Origin: Chthoniobacterales bacterium
GTDB lineage: Bacteria; Verrucomicrobiota; Verrucomicrobiia; Chthoniobacterales; Terrimicrobiaceae
Length of the DNA stretch: 45,021 nt
Assembly (NCBI GenBank): GCA_014879575.1
Contig: JACSRU010000128.1
Coordinates: forward strand, 1 to 45,021
Direction of reading: 5' to 3'
Below the pieces are notes generated by a model, which had not been told where the DNA came from, ran no database searches, and saw only the letters and a list, made by a program, of their open reading frames with translations. The translations under genes were made by a program, and so were the position numbers. Shown here one piece after another: positions 8,950 to 18,194 of the stretch. Each line of letters begins with the position of its first letter. Position 1 is the stretch's first letter.

Positions 8950-10890
8950 GTGACGACTCTTCTTGCGCATCCCGACCGAATCGGGGCGGTCTCCGGCAAG
9001 GGGCCTCATGGCAGCCTGCCCTGGCCCGAACTGCTTCCCCGTTGTCATCCGGCGGCGGACTCCCGCCGGATCGCGGAGGGCCGTCCGATTCCCGCCGGCT
9101 ATTATGCCGACCAGCCGTATGTGATTCGAGCCGACGACGGCGCCTGGGTCTGCGTCGTCACGACGGGCGCGGAGCACGAGGGGCAGCGCGGCCAGCATGT
9201 CGTCACCCTGCGAAGCCGCGATGAGGGCCGCAGTTGGCAGGATCGCGTCGAGATCGAGCCGCCGTCCGGCCCGGAGGCGTCGTGGGGGGTGCTTCTCAAG
9301 GCACCCGGTGGACGCCTTTTTGTCTTCTACGTCTTCAACGCCGACAACCTGCGGGAACTGCCGGCCGACGACCCGCCGTGGGAGGGCGGCAAGACCACCC
9401 GCATGGACTCGCACGGACATTATGTTTTTCGCTGGAGTGATGATCATGGAAAAACCTGGTCGCGGGAACGCGCGACCATCCCGGTGCGGGAATTTGCCAT
9501 TGACCGGGAAAATTCCACCGGTGGCCGCGTGCGGCTGTTCTGGAATGTCGGCCGTCCCTTGATCCGCAAGGGTGAGGTGCTTCTGACGCTGCACAAGGTG
9601 AAAGGCTTCGGCGCCGGCTGGTTCACCGCATCCGAGGGCGCGCTTGTGGCTTCGAATGACCTTCTTGAAGCGGCGAACCCCGCGGACGCGACCTGGGTGA
9701 CCCTGCCGGACGGCGACACCGGCATTCGTGCGCCCCAGGGCGGCGGACCCGTGGCCGAGGAACACAATCTTCTCCTGCTGAGCGATGGCTCGCTGGCCGT
9801 GATCTATCGCACCCTAGCCGGACATCCCGCCCAGGCTTACAGCCGCGATGGTGGCCACACATGGAGCGAACCGGACTATTTGCGCCACTCCGGCGGGCGT
9901 CCCTTGAAGCATCCCCGCGCCGCCTGTTTTGCCTGGCGCCTGAGCGACGGCGGATATGTGCTCTGGTATCACCATCACGGCGGACGCTTCATCAGGGAAC
10001 ACCCGCAGCGGGCCGATGCCAGCTATGCGGATCGCAACCCGGTCTGGATGTGCCGCGGACGGGAGGAGGAGACTCCGGAAGGGCTGCGCCTGGTTTGGGA
10101 CAATCCGGAAATCACGCTCTACGACGACGATCCCTGCGTGCGCATGAGCTATCCCGACCTGATCGAGCAGGAGGGAAAAATTTTTCTCACCGAAACCCAG
10201 AAGATGAGCGCGCGCGTGCATGAAATGTCCGATCCGCTTGCCACCGCGCTCCGTGCCGGACCGGCCGCCTTTTCCGCTGCGGCGATCCAGGCGGAAGCGG
10301 TTCTGGACTGGCCCGCCTGCGGTCCCGTTGCGGCCTTGCCGCCGTTGCCGTATTTCCTGGGATGGGATGTGGAGAGTCCCTACGGGCACGTGGATTTGCG
10401 GGCGGGATTCTCCATCGAGTTTGCCTTGGAGACGACGGGCCTCGACGGGGATGTCCTTCTGCTCTCCGCGTGCCATGCGGCCTTCGGGGGAATCGTTTTG
10501 CGCTGGCAAAGCGAAGGCGTGTTGGTGTTTCAAGCGTCGGATGGACGCACCGAATGGACGTGCCGGACGGATGCGGGGATCTTATCCGGAGAGGGACCGC
10601 ACCACCTTGTTCTGGTGGTGGATGGCGGCCCGAAGATCGCGTCCTTTGTTGTCAATGGCACCCTTTGCGACGGCGGAAGCGAACGCCAGTTCGGGTGGAG
10701 CCGGTTCAGTCCGCATTTCCGGGGAATCCTCTGGCGGGGCCCATTGGAATTTTCGTCCGAAGGCGTGGAGGCGATGCCCTTTCTGCGCATCTACGATCGG
10801 GCGATTTTGTCGGCGGAAGCGGAAAGCCTTTTTCGGGAGTTCGATGTCTTCGGCCACTCGGAAGGGCTTGCGCCATCATTGCTCCGTTGA
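8950..10890 (+). CDS. Sialidase-like BNR/Asp-box protein with C-terminal LamG-like domain
   Basis: 646 residues from a GTG start, no signal peptide. The N-terminal two thirds is a six-bladed-propeller type sialidase-like domain with Asp-box motifs (S-x-D-x-G-x-x-W): SRDEGRSW, SDDHGKTW and SRDGGHTW. The C-terminal part (from about residue 475, DLRAGFSIEFAL) looks like a LamG/concanavalin sandwich. Known relatives cleave terminal sialic acids or related sugars; whether this subgroup does so is not evident. Two close paralogs lie at 33077-31113 and 35032-33074, which share long blocks such as PVREFAIDRENSTGGRVRLFWNVG. The lack of a signal suggests a cytoplasmic enzyme acting on imported oligomers. 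The gene is followed, in the same direction, by a trypsin-like PEP-CTERM gene. Confidence 0.85.
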   Translation: MTTLLAHPDRIGAVSGKGPHGSLPWPELLPRCHPAADSRRIAEGRPIPAGYYADQPYVIRADDGAWVCVVTTGAEHEGQRGQHVVTLRSRDEGRSWQDRVEIEPPSGPEASWGVLLKAPGGRLFVFYVFNADNLRELPADDPPWEGGKTTRMDSHGHYVFRWSDDHGKTWSRERATIPVREFAIDRENSTGGRVRLFWNVGRPLIRKGEVLLTLHKVKGFGAGWFTASEGALVASNDLLEAANPADATWVTLPDGDTGIRAPQGGGPVAEEHNLLLLSDGSLAVIYRTLAGHPAQAYSRDGGHTWSEPDYLRHSGGRPLKHPRAACFAWRLSDGGYVLWYHHHGGRFIREHPQRADASYADRNPVWMCRGREEETPEGLRLVWDNPEITLYDDDPCVRMSYPDLIEQEGKIFLTETQKMSARVHEMSDPLATALRAGPAAFSAAAIQAEAVLDWPACGPVAALPPLPYFLGWDVESPYGHVDLRAGFSIEFALETTGLDGDVLLLSACHAAFGGIVLRWQSEGVLVFQASDGRTEWTCRTDAGILSGEGPHHLVLVVDGGPKIASFVVNGTLCDGGSERQFGWSRFSPHFRGILWRGPLEFSSEGVEAMPFLRIYDRAILSAEAESLFREFDVFGHSEGLAPSLLR

Positions 10891-10921
10891 CTTGAGGGAG
10901 CGGACGCCGCTTTGGCTCAAG
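10891..10921 (+). terminator. Hairpin immediately after the sialidase-like stop codon
   Basis: CTTGAG (10891-10896) pairs with CTCAAG (10916-10921), enclosing a second stem AGCGG/CCGCT (10899-10903 and 10907-10911) with a 3-nt loop. It begins at the first base after the stop. There is only a short TTTT downstream, so it may be a weak terminator or an mRNA-processing or stabilising element between the two genes. Confidence 0.4.
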
Positions 10922-11052
10922 TGGCTTTTCACACAGTCTCGCATTCCGGACATTCCGTCTTCGCGGGTTTTTGTCCGCCGGAAGCAAGCCTTGTCAGGAG
11001 GTTGCAATCGGCGAAGATTTCCTTCGTTGCGAAATTGCGGGAGGGTGCGCTC

Positions 11053-13809
11053 ATGGTCATCTCCCTCTCCCGTTGGTGTTGTTTCCTCGTTGTGTCCGCC
11101 CATGCCGCGCTGGCCATCACGATCAATAATGAAAGTCCCGAGGTGAACTACCGGTTCTCGTCCGGCTTCCGCACGGCCAATCCCATCCAGAACACGGACC
11201 CTTCCTTCGTCGCCGCCGGCTACGACCTTTCGGGCCTCGGGTGGTGGAATCTGCCCGGCGATGTCCAACGCGTGAAGCACACCACGCTGGTCGCGCCGAT
11301 GTTTTCCGTCAATGCCGCCCACTATCCCTTCGAGGCGGGCAATACGGTCGACTTTCTCGACAGGACGGGAACTTTGCAAAGCAACACCGTGGCGGCCCGG
11401 GCCACCGCATGGGGCGATGCCTCCGTGACCCGCTACCAGTCGGCGTTCACAGAATCGGATCAGGTGTCCGTCGTGCGGATTCTGGATATTTCTTCCCTGA
11501 ATTACACGAACCAGCCGGCCTTCATTGTCGGCAGCCAGGGCAACGCCCCCCTCATCGGAACGGAGTTTGCCACGGCCCGGGTGTGGAACACCACCGGCCA
11601 GCAGGCAACGTTTTTCAATAACACTCACGACAGCTCGCTCTCGTTCAAGGCACTCCAGAATGGCGATTCCGGCAGTCCGACATTCCTTCCCTACAAGGGG
11701 GAGATTACGCTGCTCGGCACGGTGACGAGCGTCCCCGCCAGCGGGCCCGCGTATATTCCGAGTGTCCGCACCGGCACGATGAACGCCATTCTTTCCGCCT
11801 ACGGCTATGCCCTGCGCTTCACCATCTATGACCAGCCGTCCGATACCGCCAACACGGCCAATGTCTGGACGGGCGGCGCGGGAACGGGGCACTTTTTCAC
11901 GGGTGCGAACTGGGCGCAGGGCGCCGCGCCCGGGGACGCGCCGGTGGTCTTTGATGCCGGAGCGAACAATGGACAAAGTGCCGTGACGCTCGATGCGAAT
12001 CAATCGCTGCGCGGGATGCTTTTCCGTGCGAACGCGGGCCCGTCGGGGTTCACCTTCAACGGCTCGGGGACGCTCACGGTCGGCACCACCGGCATCCGCA
12101 ACGAGGATGCGAAAACACAGACCTTCAACGTCGCGATGGCGCTCGGCGGGGCGCAGAACTGGGAGGCGGCGCAGGGAGATTTGGTGTTCCACGGTGCCAT
12201 CGCCAATGGCGGCCACCTTCTGGTGGTGCAGGGCGCGCAGGACACCACGATCCACGGTGTGATTTCCGGAACCGGCGGACTCGCCAAGGACGAGGCGGGC
12301 ACTCTGACCCTCGGCGGCGCGAACACGTATTCCGGCAAGACGTTTCTGCACAATGGCGTGCTCAAGGCGGGCGCGGACAATGCGTTTTCCACCGCGAGCA
12401 CGCTGGCCTTTGACACGACCAACCCGGGAGCGCTCCTGGACCTCGATGGACGGTCCGCCGGGCTCGGCAATTTGCAGTCCGACCTCGACGGCAAGGGACG
12501 CGTCGCGCTCAACGGCGGAACGCTTTCCACCGGTTCTCTGAATGCGGCGGCCACGTATGCGGGCACGTTTGAGGGGCCAGGCTCCGTGGTGAAACAGGGC
12601 ACGGGCACCTGGACGCTCACCGGCAGCAACAGCACCTACACCGGCTCGCTCGTCGCGGCCAATGGCATCCTGCAACTCGGCACCTCCCATGCGCTCGGCG
12701 GCGGACAGAACATCGTGCAGGTCCTCGGACGCGTGCAAACCAACACCTCGCTGGATGTGCATGGCGCGCTCACCTTCACGGCGACCCAGAATGGCGTCTC
12801 GGCGGTCACTGCCGGCTTCGGCGGCAACGCGCTCGCGGCACTCGGCGACAACACGGTGGTCACCTATCACAATGCCCTCACTCTGGACCGCCAGGGGACG
12901 GGAACGGGCGACGTGAAATACAATTTCCGCACGGCGGGCGGCGGCGCGCAGCGTTTGACCATCGCCGGGGATGTCACCACGAGCGGCTCCACAGCGGGTG
13001 CCATTTCCCTCGACGCGTGGATGCCGGGTTCCTCCGGAAACGTGATCGACTTTCAGGGACGGATTGCCGACGGGGTCGGCGGGCCGCAACTCAAGTTCAA
13101 TGTCACCGGCCTGGGCACGACGCTCCTCTCTTACGCTGCCGGAAACGGCTACACCGGAATGACGACCGTCTATACCGGCGCGACCCTGTTGGTCAACAAT
13201 GCCAGCGGCTCGGGCACGGGGAGCGGAGCGGTTGATGTGCGCTCGGGCGCGACACTCGGCGGCACGGGCATCATCGTCCCCGGCGGCAGCGCCGGGATCG
13301 CGGTCGCGTCGGGCGGCATCCTGGCACCGGGCGACAGCGTGCTGGACGTGCTGGGGACGCTGGAAATCAACCTCGCCTCGACCACCGGCAAGTCGGTCTT
13401 CCAGACCGGAGCGCGCTTTGCCTTTGACCTCAACGCGCCAGGTCAAAGCGACACGCTGGCCTTCACCGGCCTGACGGCGGGCGATGTCGTCTTCAACAAC
13501 AATGTGATGGATTTCACCAATCTCGGCGGCCTGGCGCCCGGCAGCTACACGCTCTTCACCTTCGCCACCGCCGGCGCCTACACGGGCGGCCTTGCGGTGG
13601 GGACCGGCTTGGAGGGCTACGAGGCTTCCTTCAGCTACAACGCCCAGTCCATCGTCCTGAATGTGGTTCCCGAACCCGGCACGACCGGTCTCGTTCTCGG
13701 TGCCCTCGGCCTCCTCGCCGTGCGCCGCCGCCGCAACCGGGTGGGGAATTCACAACGGATGTCCGAAATTCACAAAATAGACCGCTTGCCCGTGGCCTCC
13801 CTTCCCTGA
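11053..13809 (+). CDS. Exported trypsin-like protein with beta-strand repeats and PEP-CTERM anchor
   Basis: 918 residues. The ATG at 11053 is chosen because it has a clear purine-rich Shine-Dalgarno (GGGAGGG) and opens a signal peptide ending SAHAALA; the frame runs upstream to 10912. Residues about 25-260 resemble a trypsin-like (S1) peptidase: His90 in NAAHY, Asp136 in SDQVSVVRIL and Ser206 in GDSGSP would form the triad. From about 290 onward come Gly/Thr/Asn-rich autotransporter-type beta-strand repeats, including GLAKDEAGTLTLGGANTYSG. The C-terminus has a PEP-CTERM signal (VPEPGT, hydrophobic helix, RRRR). Oddly, a further 23 or so polar residues follow the Arg cluster. The exosortase needed for PEP-CTERM processing is not in the window. 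Paralog at 35281-38034; both sit beside sialidase-like genes. Confidence 0.85.
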   Translation: MVISLSRWCCFLVVSAHAALAITINNESPEVNYRFSSGFRTANPIQNTDPSFVAAGYDLSGLGWWNLPGDVQRVKHTTLVAPMFSVNAAHYPFEAGNTVDFLDRTGTLQSNTVAARATAWGDASVTRYQSAFTESDQVSVVRILDISSLNYTNQPAFIVGSQGNAPLIGTEFATARVWNTTGQQATFFNNTHDSSLSFKALQNGDSGSPTFLPYKGEITLLGTVTSVPASGPAYIPSVRTGTMNAILSAYGYALRFTIYDQPSDTANTANVWTGGAGTGHFFTGANWAQGAAPGDAPVVFDAGANNGQSAVTLDANQSLRGMLFRANAGPSGFTFNGSGTLTVGTTGIRNEDAKTQTFNVAMALGGAQNWEAAQGDLVFHGAIANGGHLLVVQGAQDTTIHGVISGTGGLAKDEAGTLTLGGANTYSGKTFLHNGVLKAGADNAFSTASTLAFDTTNPGALLDLDGRSAGLGNLQSDLDGKGRVALNGGTLSTGSLNAAATYAGTFEGPGSVVKQGTGTWTLTGSNSTYTGSLVAANGILQLGTSHALGGGQNIVQVLGRVQTNTSLDVHGALTFTATQNGVSAVTAGFGGNALAALGDNTVVTYHNALTLDRQGTGTGDVKYNFRTAGGGAQRLTIAGDVTTSGSTAGAISLDAWMPGSSGNVIDFQGRIADGVGGPQLKFNVTGLGTTLLSYAAGNGYTGMTTVYTGATLLVNNASGSGTGSGAVDVRSGATLGGTGIIVPGGSAGIAVASGGILAPGDSVLDVLGTLEINLASTTGKSVFQTGARFAFDLNAPGQSDTLAFTGLTAGDVVFNNNVMDFTNLGGLAPGSYTLFTFATAGAYTGGLAVGTGLEGYEASFSYNAQSIVLNVVPEPGTTGLVLGALGLLAVRRRRNRVGNSQRMSEIHKIDRLPVASLP

Positions 13810-13845
13810 AAGCTTAACCAAACATTCCACCCTTCCCACACCACC

Positions 13846-14682
13846 ATGAAAACACACACCCTCGTCGCCGCCTCGGCCCTCCTCCTCGGCACCTTTCCCT
13901 CATTCGGAACGGTGATCGTGAACTACAATTTCAACTCCCTCTCGACGGGCGACCTGGTCGGCCAGGATGGCTGGACCCAGGGGGCAACCTCCGGACCGGG
14001 CATTTCCCCGACCGTCGCGCTGAGTCCGAATACGACCAACTATGTCGGTTCCAACGCGGCCTCGTCTTCCTCTTCCAGCTCCGGCGTGGGGGTCTCCTAT
14101 AATATCGAGTTTACGGCGGGAACGGTTACCACTTCGTCGCTCGTCCGTCTCGAGTTTGACGTCTATCGTCCGAGCGGATCGCCGGTTGCGTTCCTGGGAA
14201 TCGGCGACTCCTCTACCAGCGTGACGTCGGCGTATTTTGGCATCAGTGGAAACCAGTTCCAACTGCGCGCCCACAATTTTGGAACCAACAACGTCGTCAG
14301 CGGCGCGAACTTCAATAGTAGCCAGTGGTATCGGGTCGCTTCGGAATGGAATCTGACCACCGGCATGGCAACGATGTATGCGAAAAACCTGACCGATCCT
14401 TTGGCAACAGCTTGGCAGACGAACACGACCGATGCGGGGGGCGGATGGCGGCAGCTCTACTTCGGAGCCGGCTTCACGAACGCCTCGGTAGCCCTGGACA
14501 TCCCGGGCAGCGGCACGGGCAGCGTCGCCAATTGGGATAGTGCGTTTATCCGCATGAACCCGTCCGGTGCCACCTCCTATGCCGACAACCTCAATGTCCA
14601 ACTGATCCCCGAACCCGGCACCAGCCTCCTTGCGGGCATGGGGGCCGCCTCGCTGTTGTTCTTCCGCCGCCGTCGCAGTTAG
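13846..14682 (+). CDS. Small PEP-CTERM exported protein, LamG-like
   Basis: 278 residues. It has a signal peptide (MKTHTLVAASALLLGT, then FPSFG), a Ser/Thr/Asn-rich beta domain and a C-terminal PEP-CTERM signal (LIPEPGTSLL, hydrophobic stretch, FFRRRRS). The N-terminal VNYNFNSLSTGDLVGQDGW closely matches the protein at 20557-19739 (INYNFNSLTTG...GQDSW), so the two are paralogs. The fold looks like a concanavalin-type sandwich; no catalytic residues are recognised. The gene starts 36 bp after the trypsin-like gene and is followed by a strong terminator, so it is the last gene of that operon. The start has no Shine-Dalgarno but a C-rich leader (CACACCACC). It is probably a cell-surface or matrix protein. 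Confidence 0.83.
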   Translation: MKTHTLVAASALLLGTFPSFGTVIVNYNFNSLSTGDLVGQDGWTQGATSGPGISPTVALSPNTTNYVGSNAASSSSSSSGVGVSYNIEFTAGTVTTSSLVRLEFDVYRPSGSPVAFLGIGDSSTSVTSAYFGISGNQFQLRAHNFGTNNVVSGANFNSSQWYRVASEWNLTTGMATMYAKNLTDPLATAWQTNTTDAGGGWRQLYFGAGFTNASVALDIPGSGTGSVANWDSAFIRMNPSGATSYADNLNVQLIPEPGTSLLAGMGAASLLFFRRRRS

Positions 14683-14702
14683 TCCCCGGCCGCGCGCATT
14701 GT

Positions 14703-14739
14703 GCCGGTCCGTCCGATTCCCGGGCGGACCGGCTTTTTT
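14703..14739 (+). terminator. Strong intrinsic terminator
   Basis: GCCGGTCCGTCCG (14703-14715) pairs with CGGGCGGACCGGC (14721-14733), one G-T wobble, over a 5-nt loop. Six T residues follow directly (14734-14739). It lies 20 bp after the stop of the small PEP-CTERM gene and ends the 8950-14682 operon. Confidence 0.9.
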
Positions 14740-14801
14740 GTGCGTCGGGGAGGGCGAGGCGTTTGGACATTCCCCGCACCAAGGGTGCAGGCATCCTCCA
14801 G

Positions 14802-14860
14802 CCCAGGCCAACGGCCTGGGTTCTGTGGTGTCCAATACGAGTTCCGGCCTGAAAGGTCGG
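14802..14860. repeat. Twin-hairpin REP-like element
   Basis: Two neighbouring palindromes lie between the terminator and the AraC gene: CCCAGGCC/GGCCTGGG (14802-14809 and 14813-14820, 3-nt loop) and CCGGCC/GGTCGG (14844-14849 and 14855-14860, 5-nt loop). The two-hairpin arrangement in a non-coding gap is like REP/BIME-type dispersed repeats. Only one copy is visible here, so family membership is inferred. Confidence 0.45.
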
Positions 14861-14946
14861 GGTTCCCGGTTCCCGGTGCCGAATCCGGGAAGTGTGAGGA
14901 GGCAGGAAAGAGATTGGGGCCTCTTGGCAGAGGGATTCGCGTTTTT

Positions 14947-15939
14947 TCAACCCTTCGCTTCTGGGGAGGGAGTTCCCGGCGGCGGGTGCAGGACGATGGT
15001 GTAGCGTTCCTTCAACGTCACCTCTTGGGACAGAAGCGCGCTTGGGGCGACGCCGTAGGCTTTGCGAAACGAGTTGCTGAAATAGGCCAAAGAACTGAAG
15101 CCACAGGAAAAGGCGATCTCCTTGACGAATGCCTTGCGTCCCTGGTCGAGCAGCATCTGACGGGCCTTTTCAAGGCGTTGTTCCAGCAGATAGTCGTGCA
15201 GGCTTTTGCCCACATGCTTGATGAAGAGGCGGTGGAGATGCCGGGTGCTGAGATGGGCCTCGCGGGCGACCTGGGCGAGGCGGATGTCACGTCCGAGATT
15301 TTCTTCGACATACTTGGCGACCCATCCGACGATCTCCCGTCCGCGGGCTTCCGCCGCCTGCATCTGAAGATGTTCCTCCGAGCCGGGTTCGGGAAAGAGC
15401 TTTTCCATCAGGCCGGCCAGGAGCAGGAACAACCGCGAGGCCACCACCTTGGGTTGAAACGTGGGGTGGGACGTGTCCACCACCGCCGCCATGAGTTCCT
15501 CGGCGCGGAGTTGCACGTCGCCGCCTCGCACGGACTCCACCCGGTTGATGAGCCAGCCATCGCGGCGGATGGACTCGGGGGTGGGAAGAAGCTCCAGCGA
15601 GAGCCCCAGCATGGCACCCTCCTTGCGACAGGTCCACCGGTGGGGCAGCTTCCACGGAATGACGATGGCCTGTCCCTTGCGCAGCGTCATCTTGGTCTGC
15701 TGCGAAATCTCAAAATCGAACGTGCCAGCCAACACAACTTCGATCTGATATTCGTGATGGGAGTGCCACACGACATCGGAGCCGGTCGCATAGGTGCCGG
15801 TGGACACATGGCATTGTCCGCATCGAAAACTCCAGCCGGCCGCTTCAAGGCTCCAGCAATGGGCAAGCGATCCGGCGAGGACGCGGTTGACGCGGCCAAC
15901 GACTTCGGAACGGGAGAGGATTTTTGTCCAGTCTTTCAC
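14947..15939 (-). CDS. AraC-family transcriptional regulator with cupin sensor domain
   Basis: 330 residues from a GTG start. The N-terminal half is a cupin-like ligand-binding domain with WHSHHEYQIEVVLAG, a typical metal/sugar-binding strand of AraC sensors. The C-terminal half has two helix-turn-helix motifs: IRLAQVAREAHLSTRHLHRLF and the conserved second one, VKEIAFSCGFSSLAYFSNSFRKAYGVAPS. It is closely related to the protein at 30078-31112 (both start M(K/R)DWTK and share STGTY, LP/IPTPESIR and VGKSLHDYLLE). It is the last of a long run of minus-strand genes, 167 bp after the GHL6-type glycosidase. Its ligand is probably a sugar released by the neighbouring enzymes (inference). Confidence 0.92.
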   Translation of the reverse strand: MKDWTKILSRSEVVGRVNRVLAGSLAHCWSLEAAGWSFRCGQCHVSTGTYATGSDVVWHSHHEYQIEVVLAGTFDFEISQQTKMTLRKGQAIVIPWKLPHRWTCRKEGAMLGLSLELLPTPESIRRDGWLINRVESVRGGDVQLRAEELMAAVVDTSHPTFQPKVVASRLFLLLAGLMEKLFPEPGSEEHLQMQAAEARGREIVGWVAKYVEENLGRDIRLAQVAREAHLSTRHLHRLFIKHVGKSLHDYLLEQRLEKARQMLLDQGRKAFVKEIAFSCGFSSLAYFSNSFRKAYGVAPSALLSQEVTLKERYTIVLHPPPGTPSPEAKG

Positions 15940-16106
15940 AGGAGGATGTTCCTATTCTGAATGGAGTGAAAAAAATGACAAGACCGATGCGACCGGGATT
16001 CCCGATTACGCTGCGGACTATTCCTTCAATTCCATTACCAACCCGCAGGACTTGGGGACCTTCTACAAGTCCGGGTATCCTCATTCTCCGAGGCGGGACT
16101 GAGTCC

Positions 16107-18110
16107 TTAAAAATAGCCGGGAATCTCAAGTAGCAACCGGCCGCTTGCCGTGACGGGCAACGCCCACGCGCCTTCGCCGACGGGTGCCAGAGCTTCGCCG
16201 GACGGAAACACGCGCACCCCGGCGACCGCCTTTGGCAGGTGGAGGGTTTGTCCGGCAAAGGACGAGCGTTCCTCGATCATGTCGATGTTGAGTGCTTTCC
16301 GGATCGGGATGTAATGGAGGAGGGTGAGGATCAGATCACTCCCGCGTCGGCGTGGATATATCTGGATCGTGGAGGCAAGCTCGTGGCCGAACGGCGGCAC
16401 CCCGATGAGGCGTTGCATGGCCAGACGCCAGCCATCCCGCACGGCGATGTTCCCGGACTGCCGGTATTCCCGGAAAATCGGGTCTGCAAAATACACAAAC
16501 CGCTCTCCCGCCACCACGGCGGGTTCGCCGCTCACCTCCGGCTGCGGGGGCGTCTGGTGGTGCGAGCAGAAGCGCACCGCGTCCCGGTTGAAATACGGAT
16601 GCACGCGGTCCACGAGCACCTCACAGCCGGGCGCGGAAACAACGAGGCCGTTTTGATAGATGATCCGATCTGCCAGTGCCAGATCCGCCGAGAAGGCCGC
16701 GTGCGCGCGCCAGTAGCTTTGGGCGAACGCACATTTTCCTGAAGGACGAACCGGCAGAAAGTCGAGCTGCCACGTTCCGGCGGCATCACAGCCTCCGGAA
16801 TGTGAAATGAGCAGGCTTCCGCCGTCATTGTAAAAATCCTTCAGTTTTTGAACAAAGCCGGGTGTGACAGTGGTCGTGTCCCCGAGGATGACAAGATCCA
16901 GTCCGTCGAGCGAACTCTCGGCATCGAGCACGCAGGATTCGTAATGCGCCTCCTCGCACATCTGGATCGCGCCTTCGTCGGACTTGGCCGTGGCGTCCGG
17001 CGCGAGATGTGGCGCGCCACTCGTGGCGATGCCCACCTGGAGCAACGGAGTGGAACCGGCGTAGAACGGCTCCGCTGCTGCCACTTGAGCATAGACGCTG
17101 CCAATCAATTGATACGCGCCGGCGTCCAACTTCCCGCGTGGCGGCAGTTGGTCGCCGATGGAATTTGCGCCACCCATGGCCTGCGGACGGAAGCACTCGA
17201 ACTCCAGCGCCGCCTGCGGTTTCAGTCCGCCGAAATCGCCCCACGAGCTTTGGAACCGCCCCGTCATCCCGAGCCAGGGCTTGCCCCAATGCCCGGTCGA
17301 ACGCGCGAGGCGCGGATAATGGAAATACCCCCATGCACCGGTCGGCAGGGACTCGATCTCCATGTGGCTCATGTTCCCGTAGCGCGCCCGCCCGCCGAGC
17401 CCCGGCTCCAGGAAGGTGTCGGACCCCGCGTTGAAAAACACCGTCGCCTCCGGCAACACATCCCGGATGACCTTCCAATACCGCGCCGAAAAGGTCTCCT
17501 GCGCCTTTGCGATAAACCGCTCCCCGCCCGCGTCACTGTCGTCCATCAGGTGATGCCGTTCGCGGAATTTCACGCTCTCCGGCGACCAACACGCCCCCTT
17601 GGGGAGAAAGCAAATGTCGTAAAAGAAGCCATCCACTTCGCGCCCATAGCGGGCCATCACTTCGCGCGTGAGGTCTTCGAGAAGCTGCTGGTATTCCGGA
17701 TGCAGCCAGTTGATGAACCGCCACATGCCCGGCAGGCCCTTCCAGTCCGCAAAGTTTCCGTCCTTGAACATCGCCCGCCATTCGGGTTTCTCCTGCGCGG
17801 AAAGCGCATCCCAGCCCACCGTGAGATAAATCGGGCACCGGATCCCCTCCCGGTGCAGTGCCTCGATCTGCTCGCCCAACAGGTCGCGTCCGGCAGGGGT
17901 CAGGGTCGGATGACTCCGACCCACCGACGAGGGATAATACGTGTAGCCGTGATGGCACTTGGCGAAGATCGTGACGCTGTTCACGTGCGCCCGCTTCATC
18001 GTCCGCGCAAAGTCCGCCGCGTCAAAGTCCGCGCCGACCTCCGGGATGTAAGGCGATGTGTGAAAATCCAGGTGGACCTGGCGTTGGTGGGTAACGAGTG
18101 GTGAGGACAT
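16107..18110 (-). CDS. GHL6-type glycosidase with beta-galactosidase trimerisation-like domain
   Basis: 667 residues. The ATG at 18110 (MSSPLVTHQRQVHLDFHTS) is chosen since the conserved part begins there; the frame is open to 18191. The N-terminal region (HLDFHTSPYIPEVGADFDA, then VNSVTIFAKCHHGYTYYPS) resembles the hypothetical glycosyl hydrolase GHL6 domain and forms a TIM-barrel-like fold through about residue 390. An alpha/beta region resembling the beta-galactosidase trimerisation domain follows (LDLVILGDTTTVTPGFVQKLKDF), then a small beta domain. No signal peptide, so probably cytoplasmic. The Asp in GFFYDICF is a candidate active-site residue, but I cannot assign catalysis firmly. The gene follows a sugar symporter by 84 bp, which suggests that it degrades what that symporter imports. 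Confidence 0.8.
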   Translation of the reverse strand: MSSPLVTHQRQVHLDFHTSPYIPEVGADFDAADFARTMKRAHVNSVTIFAKCHHGYTYYPSSVGRSHPTLTPAGRDLLGEQIEALHREGIRCPIYLTVGWDALSAQEKPEWRAMFKDGNFADWKGLPGMWRFINWLHPEYQQLLEDLTREVMARYGREVDGFFYDICFLPKGACWSPESVKFRERHHLMDDSDAGGERFIAKAQETFSARYWKVIRDVLPEATVFFNAGSDTFLEPGLGGRARYGNMSHMEIESLPTGAWGYFHYPRLARSTGHWGKPWLGMTGRFQSSWGDFGGLKPQAALEFECFRPQAMGGANSIGDQLPPRGKLDAGAYQLIGSVYAQVAAAEPFYAGSTPLLQVGIATSGAPHLAPDATAKSDEGAIQMCEEAHYESCVLDAESSLDGLDLVILGDTTTVTPGFVQKLKDFYNDGGSLLISHSGGCDAAGTWQLDFLPVRPSGKCAFAQSYWRAHAAFSADLALADRIIYQNGLVVSAPGCEVLVDRVHPYFNRDAVRFCSHHQTPPQPEVSGEPAVVAGERFVYFADPIFREYRQSGNIAVRDGWRLAMQRLIGVPPFGHELASTIQIYPRRRGSDLILTLLHYIPIRKALNIDMIEERSSFAGQTLHLPKAVAGVRVFPSGEALAPVGEGAWALPVTASGRLLLEIPGYF

Positions 18111-18194
18111 AAATTTAAAAATTCGCGCGACGAGCGGAGCAACCCGGGAGTGTTCCGTCAATGGGATTGTTGCCTGCCGCGACCGGCACAATCG

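Noticed and set aside
8740-9765. N-terminal extension of the SGNH hydrolase frame
   Set aside because: The frame stays open to 9765 but lies antisense to the sialidase-like gene. The SGNH fold starts right after 8739.
10922-10945. Possible sigma-54 promoter (TGGC word) before a PEP-CTERM gene
   Set aside because: TGGC occurs at 10922, but no TTGC element stands at the required spacing. Nothing convincing was found before the other PEP-CTERM genes either.
12270-12660. Repeated Gly/Thr/Asn-rich segments considered as DNA repeats or CRISPR
   Set aside because: Similarity is at protein level only (autotransporter-type beta-strand repeats); there are no identical direct repeats or regular spacers.
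10876-13446. Long minus-strand open frame (856 codons)
   Set aside because: Antisense to the trypsin-like PEP-CTERM gene; Arg/Gly/Ala-rich with no motifs. Other long shadows at 2324-4630, 21551-23599 and 29079-31034 were dropped for the same reason.
14701-15960. Plus-strand open frame of 419 codons
   Set aside because: It overlaps the terminator and REP-like repeat and is antisense to the AraC regulator, which has convincing HTH and cupin motifs.
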